Shown here: piece by piece, positions 52,405 through 63,241 of the stretch
Layout: every line of letters begins with the position of its first letter
Position numbering within the stretch: the stretch's first letter is position 1
Assembly: GCA_026122225.1 (NCBI GenBank)
Contig: JANEZZ010000467.1
Coordinates: 62,001-126,000, forward strand
DNA length: 64,000 nucleotides
Reading direction: 5' to 3'
Origin: Heloderma charlesbogerti
Lineage: Eukaryota > Chordata > Lepidosauria > Squamata > Helodermatidae
Position numbers and translations under genes: made by a program
Notes under the pieces: model-generated
What the model was told of the DNA's origin: nothing
Databases searched by the model: none
What the model saw: the letters and a program-made list of their open reading frames with translations, nothing else

Positions 52405-53169
52405 CTGGTCACAAAAGGCTTCAGATCATTTTACACTACTTAATCTTTTCTTGAAAACATGAGGAATCTTCAAGGCATTGCCATAGCTTGAGTCTTTTAT
52501 ATATAGATATTTGATTTCTTTATGCTACTAGGCCGGCTGTTATGCAACCCATAACAATCAGCTATGTCCACTTGGTCCACGTCTTTGACTTTTCTTTGTC
52601 TTCTGCTAGCTGGTGCTAGGCTTGCTGCTGGACTTTGCCAACTCTGTCAGCAGGGCGGAACTGTACTGGTCTCTTCGGATTGGCAGGACATGATTATGGC
52701 CCTTTGATGGCATCAGTGAACTACAAAGTAGCTACTAGGGTGGAAACAAGGAGAAGTCCAAACAGGTGAAGTCAAAACTTCTTCTAGCATATATTGGGAC
52801 ATGATGACAAAACAAAAAACAAGCAAAACTGTCTCCCTCCTTTTGGGAGTATATCGTACAAAGTCTTGTGGTCCATCAGTACGTTATTGCAAAATGTCTT
52901 AATTTGTGTAACCTTTAGTCATCAGTTCACATACAAGCATAAAATCTTCTCCATCTTTTGAGTCTCTGCTACATCTGACAGTCTTGGGATTAGCTGTCTG
53001 CATCTTGCTTTCATCTGCTTCAGGGGTCAGATTGCTGGTACCTGCCCTGCGGATCTGGATTCTGAAATCTCTAGTTGGGACAGCAATTTTGTCTGCTTCT
53101 GGGCTGGGCAGCCTTGCATCGCTCCACTTGAGAGCACTGTCTCTGTCCCTTGAGGTAATCTCTTCTGGG
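52405..53169 (-). other. ERV interval between integrase and env TM, unrecognised
   Basis: By position this should hold the leader and SU part of env. A minus frame (53216-52899) overlaps the integrase end and has no domain I can name. Much sequence may be deleted or diverged. Confidence 0.45.
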
Positions 53170-55228
53170 GCTGGATCAGCTGGCAGGTGCGGGCGCATGT
53201 TTACACTGGGAAGCATATATCTAGGAGTTAATTTTTGCTAGCTTGACTGCAGTGTGGCAGACTAGTAGCATCTGGTATGGGCTTTCTTCCCATAGTTCTA
53301 AAGTGGATTTTCTTTAGTGCTTTTTTATGTAAGCTCAGTCGCTGACCTGAAACAGATAACGCTGTTTGCTCACTGGCTCAGATAGGTGTGCATTCTTAAC
53401 CTGTGATTGAAAATTACTGATAGCATACATTAATACCTGACAATATTTGACTATTTCACTTTGGGGCTAATTTTAAAACAGGTACAGTGGGTGGTACTGT
53501 ACCCCTGGGGAAGGAAACGGCAACCCACCCCAGTATTCTTGCCATGAAAACTAAATGGATCAGTACAACCAGAGATATGTCGGTATACCATCGGAAGATG
53601 GGACTCCCAGGTTGGAAGATGGTCAAAATGCTACTGGGGAGGAACAGAGGATAAGTTCAACTAGCCCCAGATGTGATGACGCAGCTAGCTCAAAGCCGAA
53701 AGGACGGCTAGCAGCCGATGGTGCTGTTGGTGATCGACGAATCTGATGTTCTAAAGATCAACACACCATAGGAACCTGGAATGTAAGATTTATGAGCCAG
53801 GGCAAATTGGATGTGGTTATTGGGGAGATGTCAAGATTAAATATAGACATTTTGGGTGTCAGTGAACTGAAATGGACTGGAATGGGCCACTTCACATCAA
53901 ATGACCAACAGATCTACTATATTCTGGAGGTGACGGACTCGACCTTGAGGGAGCTGGGGGTGGCGACGGCCAACAGGAAGCTCTGGCGTGGGCTGGTCCA
54001 TGAAGTCATGAAGAGTCGGAAGCGACTGACCGAATAAACAACAACAACAACAACAACAGTGGGCAGTGCAGTGAGTGTTCTTATTAGGTTCCTTGTAATG
54101 ATTTCATAAGGACTTAGTCTATGTTCTCTGCTTGGGGTGGCTCTCATGGCGATTAAAGCTACTAGAAGAATTTCTATTTATTTCAGTCTTGTATCTGAAC
54201 TTAGTTTTGTAATATTTGTTTTTCAGTACTCTATTTACTCTTTTAACATTTCTTAAACTTTATTCAACCAGAAAACAAACAAACAATTACTAAAATCTAT
54301 TTATAGCCAGCCTGCTTTGACATCTGAACAAAGTCTATTTACAAATGCAGGTGGGGTCCTTCTAAGAGGCCTCTGTAACCTTGTTCCACCTTTACAACTT
54401 TCCCTATGTTATAGGTTTGACAAGTTGAGCAACATGTACAGACGTGGGCTGCTGCGGCCAAAAAATAATATTTTTTTTGGAGCATACCAATGTCTCCGAA
54501 TTGTCATATCCATCCCCTCTTTGCCAACATGTGCCATCTGGTGGAGCACGGTGGCAAATGAGTGATAGAGTGCTTTGGGAGCAACCAAGCGGCCGTCTTG
54601 GGAGCGCCAAGGCGAATCAAAATGCAAAATGCAACCTGTAGAGATATATTTCTTCTTTTCATGTTTTGGAGCCAAATCTTGGACAGCTAACTGAGAAAAA
54701 TTAAAAGACAGGTCAACAATTAAAGCATGTAAAAATGCTTCACGCTGTGGAACGGGTAGGGCAACAAGTTTAGCTTGGAGGCTGGCAGTCAGCAAGTGAG
54801 TTACTTTTAGCCTCAAAGGTGGAGGCCTTGGAGTGATTTTCACAGTTTTTGCTAGTAAGGCAAGCAGGCAACAAAAAGGACACAAAAGAGCTAAGTACTA
54901 CTTTTTGTTTTTCTTTTATAACTGAACTAGGAAAAGTAAAAAACTTACATTGTTCTCACAGTTAAACAAAATTATGAACAACGTCAAAAATATAATGGGA
55001 GTCAGTATAGATACTCAGCTATGTAGCAGGCACGAGCAAGAACAATGAGTTCAGCTACTTGAGCAGAGCAAACATGAGGGAAAGGAGCTGATTCAAGGCA
55101 CTCATAGGGAGTTACAGCAGTATAGTCAGAAACCAAAGTCTCATCAGTGGCTCACTGACATGAGCCATCTACAAAGAGAATCAGATGAGGATTTAAAATT
55201 GGAGTGTCAAAAAAATCAAGTGTAGATT
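53170..55228 (-). pseudogene. pol: Retroviral pol: RNase H and integrase, decayed and split
   Basis: From right to left in sense, an RNase H part (about 55200-55000) has LFVDGSC, followed by AQVAELIVLARAC. The integrase zinc-binding domain (54560-54480) reads LYHSFATVLHQMAHVGK, then RRHWYAP, an HHCC-type pattern with CSTC following. The catalytic core (about 54340-54240) has DFVQM and YK.ILVIVCLFSG with stops. LSPYEIITRNL (54130-54090) is the end of the core. After the RTE insertion, the C-terminal SH3-like part (53360-53230) has PYQMLLVCHTAVKLAKINS. There are many stops and frameshifts. The order and motifs are gammaretrovirus-like. Confidence 0.85.
53484..54067 (+). mobile_element. Internally deleted RTE LINE with 12-bp target duplication
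   Basis: The element is 53496-54055. Flanks ACAGTGGGTGGT (53484-53495) and ACAGTGGGCAGT (54056-54067) agree at 10 of 12 positions. The left 425 bp corresponds to the BovB-like 5' region and start of the endonuclease (GTWNVRFMSQGKLDVVIGEM near 53780). At about 53920 it jumps directly to the last 135 bp of the RTE 3' end (same as 7574-7700). It is inserted in ERV integrase sequence. Confidence 0.9.
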
Positions 55229-55660
55229 ATGTGAACAAAACATTAAGGCAACTCAATCGGTCTTGCTCAGGGAAGAGGCCCCCACGTCCCAGCAGGCTGG
55301 CAGTAGGGGCAAGCGGAAAGTTGGTGGTGCCGGAACTCCTGCAAGCTCTCCGTCTCTCACCCCAAAGAGGCTTAGGTGGGCCACCATGGAAGAAATGGGG
55401 TGGGGAAAGTATGGGTCCACAAGGTGGAGGTTTCCAGCGCCCGACCAGATCACCAACTACATTAGTGAGACGGTGGCATTGGACGACCAGCCATTCAGTC
55501 TTGTCAAAAATGCAGGGTTCAGGAGGTTGATGGCCCTTGTGATGCCCTACTACACGCTGACGTATCACACCACCCTTAGCAAGCGGGCGGTGCCCTCCCA
55601 GTACCAGGTATGCAGGGAGAAAGCGCTGGACTCTCTGTGCCAGGCAGAGTTCTAATTGGA
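55229..55660 (+). pseudogene. hAT/ZBED-type transposase N-terminal fragment
   Basis: Two overlapping plus frames cover it. The longer (55263-55655) reads a basic, Pro/Ser-rich start, then TRWRFPAPDQITNYISETVA, LDDQPFSLVKNAGFRRLMAL, VMPYYTLTYHTTLSKRAVP, ending at a stop at 55653-55655. This is the segment after the BED zinc finger in hAT/ZBED proteins. Neither the zinc finger nor the catalytic and dimerisation region is visible downstream. It is probably a truncated transposon gene. A domesticated host ZBED exon is less likely, given the ERV next to it and no splice signals I can defend. Confidence 0.7.
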
Positions 55661-56093
55661 ATTGTTCTAACCCATTGTACACCTAGCTTTTACTGGATGA
55701 TAGCTGCACATCCCATTATTCCATGGACTAATTAAATCAGGCCATAACTTTGTCGTGTGTTTGTACTTGGCTTTCTTTCCTTTTTCCTTTTTGGAGGGAG
55801 GAATAATATGTGCCCATACAGTCACCCCTCCCCCACATTCCCTATGCCATGGTGCTTTCGCACTGGGGAAGAGAAAAGGAAGGCACCAGTGTCCGAACAA
55901 GAAAAGAGTCTCTAGTTGCACTAAATTATAACTTACTCAGCCCAACACATGTTGATTAGAAGCTTTGTTGGGGTACTGCAAAACAAAGTGACACTTGTGT
56001 GTTTTCTATGTACGCTGTTCTATGCAAAATCACTTTGTAACAGAGCATTTTTTTAAAAAACAACCCCCAAAAACATTGTTACTTTGTTTTAAA
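55661..56093. other. No gene seen
   Basis: AT-rich sequence with chance frames. Confidence 0.4.
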
Positions 56094-56221
56094 GGGCAGT
56101 ATCCAATGGGGTACAACTGATACCATGAATTACATTGGTCTAGCATTAACTGCTCTAGCACAATGCCAGTAGCATTAGCTGGCACACCAATTTCCCCAGT
56201 TGCACCCCGCTGGATACTGTC
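56094..56221. mobile_element. Small palindromic MITE
   Basis: Left GGGCAGTATCCAATGGGGTA and right TGCACCCCGCTGGATACTGT are inverted. An inner pair CTAGCATTAACTGCT / AGTAGCATTAGCTGG is also visible. Confidence 0.7.
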
Positions 56222-56645
56222 CAAAGTGCCCTGCTGAAGACTGGAACCAAAATGTGTTAGGATGAATTCATTTCTTCCATCTTTGAGGCTGCTTCTTCTT
56301 GTTCTCACTTTGGTACTGTGGAAACTTTCGTAGATTTTGTACTTAAGAATTTGCATAGTTTTTTTTTCATTTTACGTTGTTACCTTTTGTTGTTTGGAAA
56401 CTTTCAATATCTACTGTGCTGTTTATTCACATCCGTTTTCTCTCTTTCTAATAAAAGAGATGCTCACATTGTGTATCTCATTTCTCAAGCTGTACTGGAA
56501 TTACAATGCAATCAGGTCTTCGTGTGTGCTTAATCTGCTCCACCACCACCCTGCCCCCTCCAAGAAAATCTGGTATTCTGCCACTGAAATAAATAGACCC
56601 CCCACATTTGCTTTATTTGTATGATTTAACTTCTAGTGGAATAAG
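56222..56645. other. No gene seen
   Basis: Chance frames only. Confidence 0.4.
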
Positions 56646-56765
56646 GACACAGTCCTTTGCATGTTTAGACCAAAAAAAGAAGGAGCCCAGAAACTCCCAG
56701 AATTTCCCAGCAAGCCATATTGGCTGGGGAATTGTGGGAGTTACAGGACTTTTTTCTGTTTAAGC
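56646..56765. mobile_element. Palindromic Harbinger-type MITE, worn copy
   Basis: CATGTTTAGACCAAAAAAAG ... AACTCCCAG on the left and GTGGGAGTTACAGGACTTTT then TCTGTTTAAGCC on the right match the designs at 28299 and 59076. Confidence 0.7.
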
Positions 56766-56784
56766 CTTCATTGATTTATTATAT

Positions 56785-56900
56785 TTTTATACCGCCCCAT
56801 AGCCGAAGCTGTCTGAGCAGTTCACAAAGATTAAAAACCATTAAAAATACATTATACAAAGTACACACACAGGCAACTTAACAAAAAACAATATTTAAAC
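56785..56900 (-). repeat. L2-type LINE 3' tail, reversed
   Basis: TTTTTATACCGCCCCATAGC, CGAAGCTGTCTGAGCAGTTC and the following A-rich run are the reverse of the tail module. Confidence 0.8.
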
Positions 56901-58589
56901 AATCAACCAAAGACAATCCAGGACATGCATAGTATTGCCCCCTAAGAGGATTATAGTACCTTCATGCCACAGGTAGCCAGACAGAAGGGATGAAAGGATA
57001 ATTTCAATTCCTTAAAGAAATACCTGTTTTTAAAATAACTTGGAAATAGAGGGAGAGAGGACCTCTGGCAGCTAATTTTTAACCTCCTACCACCTGCTAG
57101 CATTTGGGCTCTTTTCCTTATGTTTCTGACTGGCGCATTTAAGACGTGCATACATGTTGACTTGGAAGCTGCTCTGGGGGAGTTCAGTGGGGCTTACATG
57201 AATATTTGTCACCCTCGCCTCTGATGTCTTATCAGATGCTCTTATTAGTCCAGCAGTATTACAACAGTGAGTTAAGATTTGTTAAAAAAAATTAATTTGA
57301 GAATCTTTGGATTGTGCGTGTGTGTGAAATCCCAACAAATAACTTTAGATAATCGTGCCCAGGGAGCTCAACTCAATAACCTCCTAGGTCTTTGCAGCTC
57401 TGTGAGACAAAAGGGATAAATAATTGTCTATCAACTAACTGTCAGGATTCTGAGGCATCTCTTACTCAGAATGGAACTGGAGCACATACCTGCCGAAGAC
57501 CAAATCCTCTTTTAACGTAAGGCTTCAGGAGCCAGAATGCTGACTAATAAAAACCTGTGATGTATTCCTGTTTTTGTACTGTCGTTATTTTGAGGAACTC
57601 AATCTCACTAACCCCTGCATCCAGGTTTGTAATTTCAGAACCTTTGAAGTTGGCTCATCCTCCCTTTTACAACCTGGGACTTGAAGTTGTTCCCTTAAAA
57701 TGTTCCCTTCTTCCACACCCATAGGTCACTTGGGCCACACTTGTCCCTGTCGCTCCAAACAGCCCCTCGGCCCCCTTGGTGTTGACATCCCTCTGTTATT
57801 TAATGTCTGCTGGCCTTGGCAAAACCGAGCCAGACCGATTTAGCCCTTTCTGTTTGTCATAAACCCTCCTACTCCAAGCTCCCATAATTAGTTTTGCAGC
57901 TCCCATGTCTGTTAGCAGCTGATTTTCCTGGGAAGTGTTGGAACTGACAAAAACTCATTGACTGGAGAGCTAAGATCTGCAAAAGGCCTGAGATCGGGGG
58001 AAAAAAACTAGTATTCAACTAGGAGCCCAAGTTTCCCATAAACTGGTTTAAGAGGATCTGAGGAGGCTAAAAGATAAAAGTAAAGGTATGTCAACTAGAA
58101 TTTGTAAATACTTGTGGGAGGGAAGGAAGCTAAAGAAAATACTCCAGCTCTTGATACATGTGAACTAAACATTTAGCAGAACGTTCCTATTCGCAGAAGT
58201 ATCCTATAAGAGATGATATGGTATAGTAGACCCTTGTAAATATGCCCATAAAATTACTAGCTGCATTTCTTTATTAATTTACTAGCCAACCTAAGAAGCT
58301 GGTAGCCTGCATTTCCTTGCTGGCCACAGTGGAGGGGAAATCCCCTCCTTCGTGGGCAATGTGGAAATGTAGGATATCAACCTTTTAGCAGGATAGTAAA
58401 AAAGAGAGAGCCTTCTACCAAATTGGCAAGACAGAACTGAGGGATGGATTTCCCTTCCTCTGCAGCCAGTATGAAACCCAGGCAGACTGACCAAGGTGGA
58501 ATGGAGAACTTCATCCCTCCCCCGCGAGCCCACTTGCTTGCATGGAACTCTTGATTGCCTATAGCGATCAGGCATTAAATACAAGACTA
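56901..58589. other. No gene seen
   Basis: A long unremarkable stretch, with frames no longer than about 100 codons and no domain. Candidate unique sequence for mapping. Confidence 0.4.
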
Positions 58590-58787
58590 TGGCAATCAGG
58601 CATTAAATATTGTGGCTCAGAATCCAAATCCGAAAGCTCTCGCTTCAAATATTAGCTCTACCATGAACCTACTAAGAGCCCTTGGGCCAGATATTCTCTT
58701 CCAGTCTCCTACTGTGTAGCATTATTAAGATAGTACTCATGAAAATCTTTGAATATTCAAAAGCACTATATAAATACTATTATAGTG
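58590..58787 (+). repeat. Old MIR-like SINE (tentative)
   Basis: AAATATTAGCTCTACCATGA, CTTGGGCCAGATATTCTCTT and AAAGCACTATATAAATAC resemble a diverged MIR body and tail. Confidence 0.45.
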
Positions 58788-58878
58788 CAATCCTATGGGT
58801 GTCTGTTCTGAAGTATGTCCCAGTGTGTCCAACGCAGCTTACTCCCAGGAATGTGTGCATAAGACTGCAGCCATAGGG
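58788..58878. mobile_element. Small MITE ('GCAATCC' type)
   Basis: GTGCAATCCTATGGGTGTCT at the left; GCATAAGACTGCAGCCATAG at the right. Same family as 46872 and 10374, in the other orientation. Confidence 0.55.
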
Positions 58879-59072
58879 GCATGATGTATTGGAAGGAACA
58901 TTTTCCCCTACAATCACTGAGGGTGCAAAAAGCCTCATTGTGATTTCTGTTACTGTTATTACATTGTGTTTTAATCATTCCTCTAACGGAAGCACAGTTT
59001 TACAAAAAATACTAGTTAGGTTCATTGCAAATTATCAATTTACATTAAACTCAGATAGTTATAGTTCAGAGA

Positions 59073-59216
59073 TTAAAGGCACAATCCTAAGCATATTTAC
59101 ACTGAAAAAAGTCCTACAACTCCCAGCATGCCCCAGCCAGCATGGCTGGCTGGGGCATGCTGGGAGTTGTAGGACTTTTTTCTGTCTAAACATGTATAGG
59201 ATTGTGCCCTAAATCT
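59073..59216. mobile_element. Palindromic Harbinger-type MITE
   Basis: Ends AGGCACAATCC and GGATTGTGCCC, flanked by TAA on both sides. Arms AAAGTCCTACAACTCCCAGC and CATGCCCCAGCCAGCATG fold back almost perfectly. Best-kept copy of the family at 28299. Confidence 0.85.
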
Positions 59217-59800
59217 AAAAATAATTGCTCAAATAATTTAAAATTGGGCCAGCCCGTCATTACTTTTTCATAATAATTGTGGTTTCTCTGGTATGCAGTC
59301 AATTTAATCAAAGTCATTTCTTCCCATACATTGCCCTGCTTTTATTTCTTCATCAGTCTTAAAGGATTTTTCTATGTTACCCTCATGGATTTCAAGATAG
59401 AACTGGATACAATTGCTTTATAATGTTTATTCTGGTGCCTTAGCTGTGGGGTCCATTAGGATCAGGAATTATTATTTTTTACCCATTTATGTTTATAGCC
59501 CATCTCTCTCTGAGAAAAATGAAGGGCAGCTACAATGAAGCAGACTGTGTTGAATGGGATTGTTTTGGGGGAGAAGCAATTGGAGGGTTGTGTTTGTCAC
59601 CCAAGATCTGAATGTCGTATTGGAAGATCAGGAAAGAACTGGCTCACAGCGGGACTACTGTCCCTTATAGAATATCTGCTCGAGTCCCCTGGGGCAATCT
59701 GTCTACAGGCCTCTGTAGTACTCTGTAGTGTGGGTTGTATGAGTTTGAGTATCTGTGAGGAGATGATGGGGGGGGAGCTTTGCGGTGAGAGTGAGGCATT
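59217..59800. other. No gene seen
   Basis: AT-rich with a G-run at 59769-59776. Confidence 0.4.
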
Positions 59801-59847
59801 GGATTGAAGAACACAGAAAGCTGCTTTATTCCAAATGAAATGATAGA

Positions 59848-60218
59848 GCCTCTCTACACAAGGCTTTTGTTGTGTGCTCATGATTGCTCACTCACAGTAG
59901 TTTGTGGGTCTGTTACATGATGTCCTCCTCCTCCAGGGCCTCTCCCATGACCATTATCGCATATTTTTTCCTAATGAGGAAAGTCTGGTATTTTTTCTAA
60001 ATGGTGTTATAGAACCCACATGTAATTGTGCAATTCTGCTATACCACAGCACCGCCTAGTGCTTGTTTAATGGAACATATAGAAAGACACACACCTCACC
60101 TGGAAAAAAAAAATGTGTGTAAAGGAGCTGTTCTTAATCCCCCAAAGAATCCAGAAGCAGAAGCTTTGGTAAAGGTGTGGGATAAAAGCCTCACGTTGAA
60201 ATGTCCATAAATCCATTT
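59848..60218. mobile_element. Approximately 360-bp non-autonomous element, copy 1
   Basis: It starts CTCTCTACACAAGGC and ends AAAAGCCTCACGTTGAAA. The inside shares ACTCACAGTAGTTTGTGGGT, AAAGTCTGGTATTT, TATACCACAGC and AAAGAATCCAGAAGCAGA with 62878-63241. It is inserted in another old repeat whose parts lie at 59805-59845 and 60260-60365. Confidence 0.7.
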
Positions 60219-60774
60219 TGATCAATATTGTCTACCCTGACTGGCAGCTGCTCTCCAGGGTCTCAAGTTGAGGTCTTTCACATTTCTGGCTACTGAATCC
60301 TTTGAAGTGGATTGGTCAGTGACTGACCCTGGGACCTTTGGCATGCAAAGCAAGCGCTCTTCCACAAGTGTTGTGGTCCCCTCTCCCAAGACACTCACAA
60401 TCCTTCCCTCCCAACAGAGCTAGAGCTGGCCACATTTTGCTCCAGAAGCAATGGCTCCAAATGACCAGCCAATCAGCCACCTTAGGCTTTTTGCCTTTCT
60501 GTTGTCTTCCAATAATTGAGCAGGGAGGAGGGGGACAGGCTCAAGGACCTCCGAAGTCCCTACCAAGTCTATGGTTCTATGTATTATTTACTTATCATGC
60601 AATCTTATGGGTAGCCTTAGCCATACCACTGTCTACCTCCCCTCCTTTTGTATTACTTATTGTTTTATTTACAGTTCTCACTCCTCATTTTGGTCCCAGG
60701 TGATCATTTTGCCTGCCCAGAGCAGCTTGTAAGTATAGGACTATTTAAAAACAACAACACACAATTGTATTTAC
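60219..60774. other. No gene; part of an old SINE-like repeat at 60260-60365
   Basis: CTGGGACCTTTGGCATGCAA is reminiscent of a SINE consensus. The frame 60338-60703 has no domain. Confidence 0.4.
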
Positions 60775-61450
60775 TTATTTATTTCATTTTTATACCACCC
60801 AATAGCCGAAGCTCTCTGGGCAGTTCACAAACTTAAAACCACAAAAATACAACAGAAAATACAGTATACAATATAATAGATTAAAACTACAGGATAAAAA
60901 TACAACCAGAGTAAAACCTAGCAGAAGTGCAGATATTTAAAATGCAATAGCAGATTTAAGACTACAGAGCTAAAAAACTGGAATGCTGAAATGCTAAAAA
61001 TGCCGGGGAAAATTAAAAGGTCTTCACCTGGCACTGCAAAGAGTACAACATAGGTGCCAGGTGAACCTCTCTAGGGAGTTTGTTCCACAGCTGGGGTGCC
61101 ACAGCAGAAAAGGCCCTTTTCCTAGCCACCTGCCTTACCTCTTATGGTAGGGGCTCCTGGAGAAGGACCCCTGAATATGATCTTAGGGTCCAGGCAGGTA
61201 CATATGGGAGAAAGCGATCAGATACCCTGGCCCCAAGCCATTTAGGGCTTTGAATATTAATACTAGTGCTTTGAATCAGGCCTGGAAAGGGACTGGCAGC
61301 CAGTGCAGCTGGAAAAGTACTGGTGTAATGGGATCTTGTTGGCCAATCCCCATTAACAATCTTGCTGCCCTGTTTGGACCAGCTGAAGTTTCCGGAGCAT
61401 TTTCAAAGGCAGCCCCACGTATGATGCAATTAAAAAGGCTTGACCTTTTA
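60775..61450 (-). mobile_element. L2-type LINE 3' part, reversed
   Basis: It begins with the reversed tail module (CACCCAATAGCCGAAGCTCT) and A-rich 3' UTR. Coding-derived sequence follows, whose reverse complement parallels 4690-5090: GTGCCAGGTGAA, CTGGGGTGCCACAGCAGAAA, GGGTCCAGGCAGGTA, CTGGCAGCCAGTGCAGCTGG. No open frame is left. Confidence 0.85.
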
Positions 61451-61737
61451 GCTGAGGTTAAATGAAGGCTGCTTCATGCATTATAGTATTTGGGGCAGCT
61501 AGCCAGAGACTCCTGTCTTTCCTTTTCATAAGGCGATCGCTGGTTAACAGCCCGGAATGGTTGGCTGAAGTTTCCTCAGTGGAACCTAAGTGGTCAGGAA
61601 ATAGTTGAGGACTCTCTTGAGTGCTTTGAATGGGAGATGCACTGTTGGAAAGTGATGCAACTTCCCCTCCCTCAGTCAAGGGGAGGGTCTGATGGACAGT
61701 TTATGTGTGTGAAGTAAAAGGCAACCAACAGCTCCAC

Positions 61738-62090
61738 CATCAAGGGTGGGCATGGCTGGGCACCTGCCAAGGGCCCAGGCCTCAACAGGGGCCCACTGAG
61801 AAGGGACCCCTGGAATTGCTCCTCCTCTTCACCATTGCAACCTGCTTGTTCACCTGCCACTTGCCCTGGCCCAGAGAATGGTGGTGGTGAGAAGGAGCAA
61901 GAGATGCCACTTCCTGCTTACACACTGACTCCCATCCTGCCAAGCAAGCAAATGGTAGCAATGGTGAGAAAGAAAATGCAGAGCAAGAGCAGCTGGTAAC
62001 AATGGCGGAGAGAAGGCAGGCTCCCTGAGGGAGGGGCCCATGGAGGGTGTCTTGCCAAGGGCCCTCAAACGCCTGAGGCCGGCCCTGGCA
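61738..62090. mobile_element. Probable hAT MITE
   Basis: The right end, reversed, is CAGGGCCGGCCTCAGGCG, then GGGCCCTTGGCAAG; the left has GGGCACCTGCCAAGGGCCCA. The inverted ends are imperfect. Two chance minus frames cover it. No target duplication established. Confidence 0.55.
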
Positions 62091-62184
62091 ACCCACATGA
62101 GCAAGGGGCTGGAGCAACTTTCCTATGAGGAAAGGTTACAGTGCCTGGGACTGCTTAGCTTAGAGGGACATGATAGAATTTATT

Positions 62185-62270
62185 TATTTATTTATTTATT
62201 TCATTTCTATACCGCCGAATAGCCGAAGCTCTCTGGGCGGTTCACAAAAACTAAATGTACAAATGTACAA
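62185..62270 (-). repeat. L2-type LINE 3' tail, reversed
   Basis: (TTTA)n, then ATACCGCCGAATAGCCGAAG and CTCTCTGGGCGGTTCACAAA. Confidence 0.85.
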
Positions 62271-62329
62271 GCTTATGCATGGTGTGGAGAAAGTCAATAC
62301 AAAAGATGTTTTTTACCTCTCTCATAATA

Positions 62330-62740
62330 TTAGAACATGGGGTCATCCCATGAACCTGATTGGTAAACGATTCAGGAGAGATAAAAGGAAGGGCTTCTTC
62401 ACACAGCACATAACTAAACTATGGAATTCACTTCCACAAGATATGGTGATGGCCACCAACTTGGATGGCTTTAAAAAAGGTTTGGATAAATTCCTGGAGG
62501 AAAAGGCTATCAATGGCTACTAGTCCTGATGGCTATATGCTACCTCCAGTATCAGAGGCAGTATGCCTGTGTACACCAGTTGCTGGGAAACATGAGCCCG
62601 AGGCTGCTGTTACACTAATGTCCTGCTCATGGGTTTCCCACAGGCAGCTGGTTGGCCACTGTGTGAACAGAATGCTGGATGAGACAAACCTGGTCTGATC
62701 CAGCATGGCTCTTCTTATGATCTTTTGTTCTTAAATAACA
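62330..62740 (+). mobile_element. CR1 LINE 3' end
   Basis: The coding remnant reads DKRKGFFTQHITKLWNSLPQ and NLDGFKKGLDKFLEEKA, typical CR1 C-terminus, in an open piece ending at 62523. The non-coding tail ends GGCTCTTCTTATG, matching 16500-16625. Confidence 0.85.
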
Positions 62741-62767
62741 ATAGAAGCATTCTTTGAGACAGACAGA

Positions 62768-62820
62768 AGCAGAGAGAGAGAGAAAGAGAAAGAGAGAGAA
62801 AGAGAGAGAGAGAGAAGTGA
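62768..62820. repeat. (GA)n microsatellite
   Basis: GAGAGA and GAAAGA units over about 50 bases. Confidence 0.9.
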
Positions 62821-62877
62821 GCAAGAAGGCAGTGAGCATCTTGGGGCTGAAATGTGCCTCTCCCTGGGGATATGGAG

Positions 62878-63241
62878 CCTGTCTACATGAGGCATTTATT
62901 TTGTGTTTATGATTCCTCACTCACAGTAGTTTGTGGGTGCTTTTCATGACGGCATTCTCCTCCAGGGCCTCTCCCGTCCTTTGCAACCATTTTAGCAGGG
63001 GGCGTTCTAACAAGGAAAGTCTGGTATTTCTGTGAACACTGTCATGAGACTCTGGTGTATTTGCACAATTCTTCTATACCACAGCGCCACCTAGTGGTTG
63101 TGTAATGGAACATATAAAAAGGCAGAAAAAGAAAACCCCAGGGGGAAAAAAACATGTAAAGGAGCTGATTTTAATCCCACAAAGAATCCAGAAGCAGACG
63201 CCTTGGTAAAGTGGTGGGCTAAAAGCCTCATGTAGAAAACT
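62878..63241. mobile_element. Approximately 360-bp non-autonomous element, copy 2
   Basis: TGTCTACATGAGGCATTTA at the left and AAAAGCCTCATGTAGAAAA at the right form clear inverted ends. Colinear with 59848-60218. hAT-like in appearance, but the duplication was not resolved. Confidence 0.75.

Larger units (their letters stand above)
47786..55228 (-). mobile_element. Second endogenous retrovirus, minus strand, heavily interrupted
   Basis: In transcription order, from high to low coordinates, it runs RNase H then integrase (55228-54056), an RTE insertion (53496-54055) and integrase C-terminus (53483-53170). An unrecognised interval (53170-52385) is followed by a CR1 insertion (52384-48601), env TM (48600-48277), a polypurine tract and the 3' LTR (48112-47786). 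No gag, reverse-transcriptase core or 5' LTR is seen to the right of 55228, where a hAT-like fragment begins. The parts keep proviral order on one strand. Confidence 0.82.
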
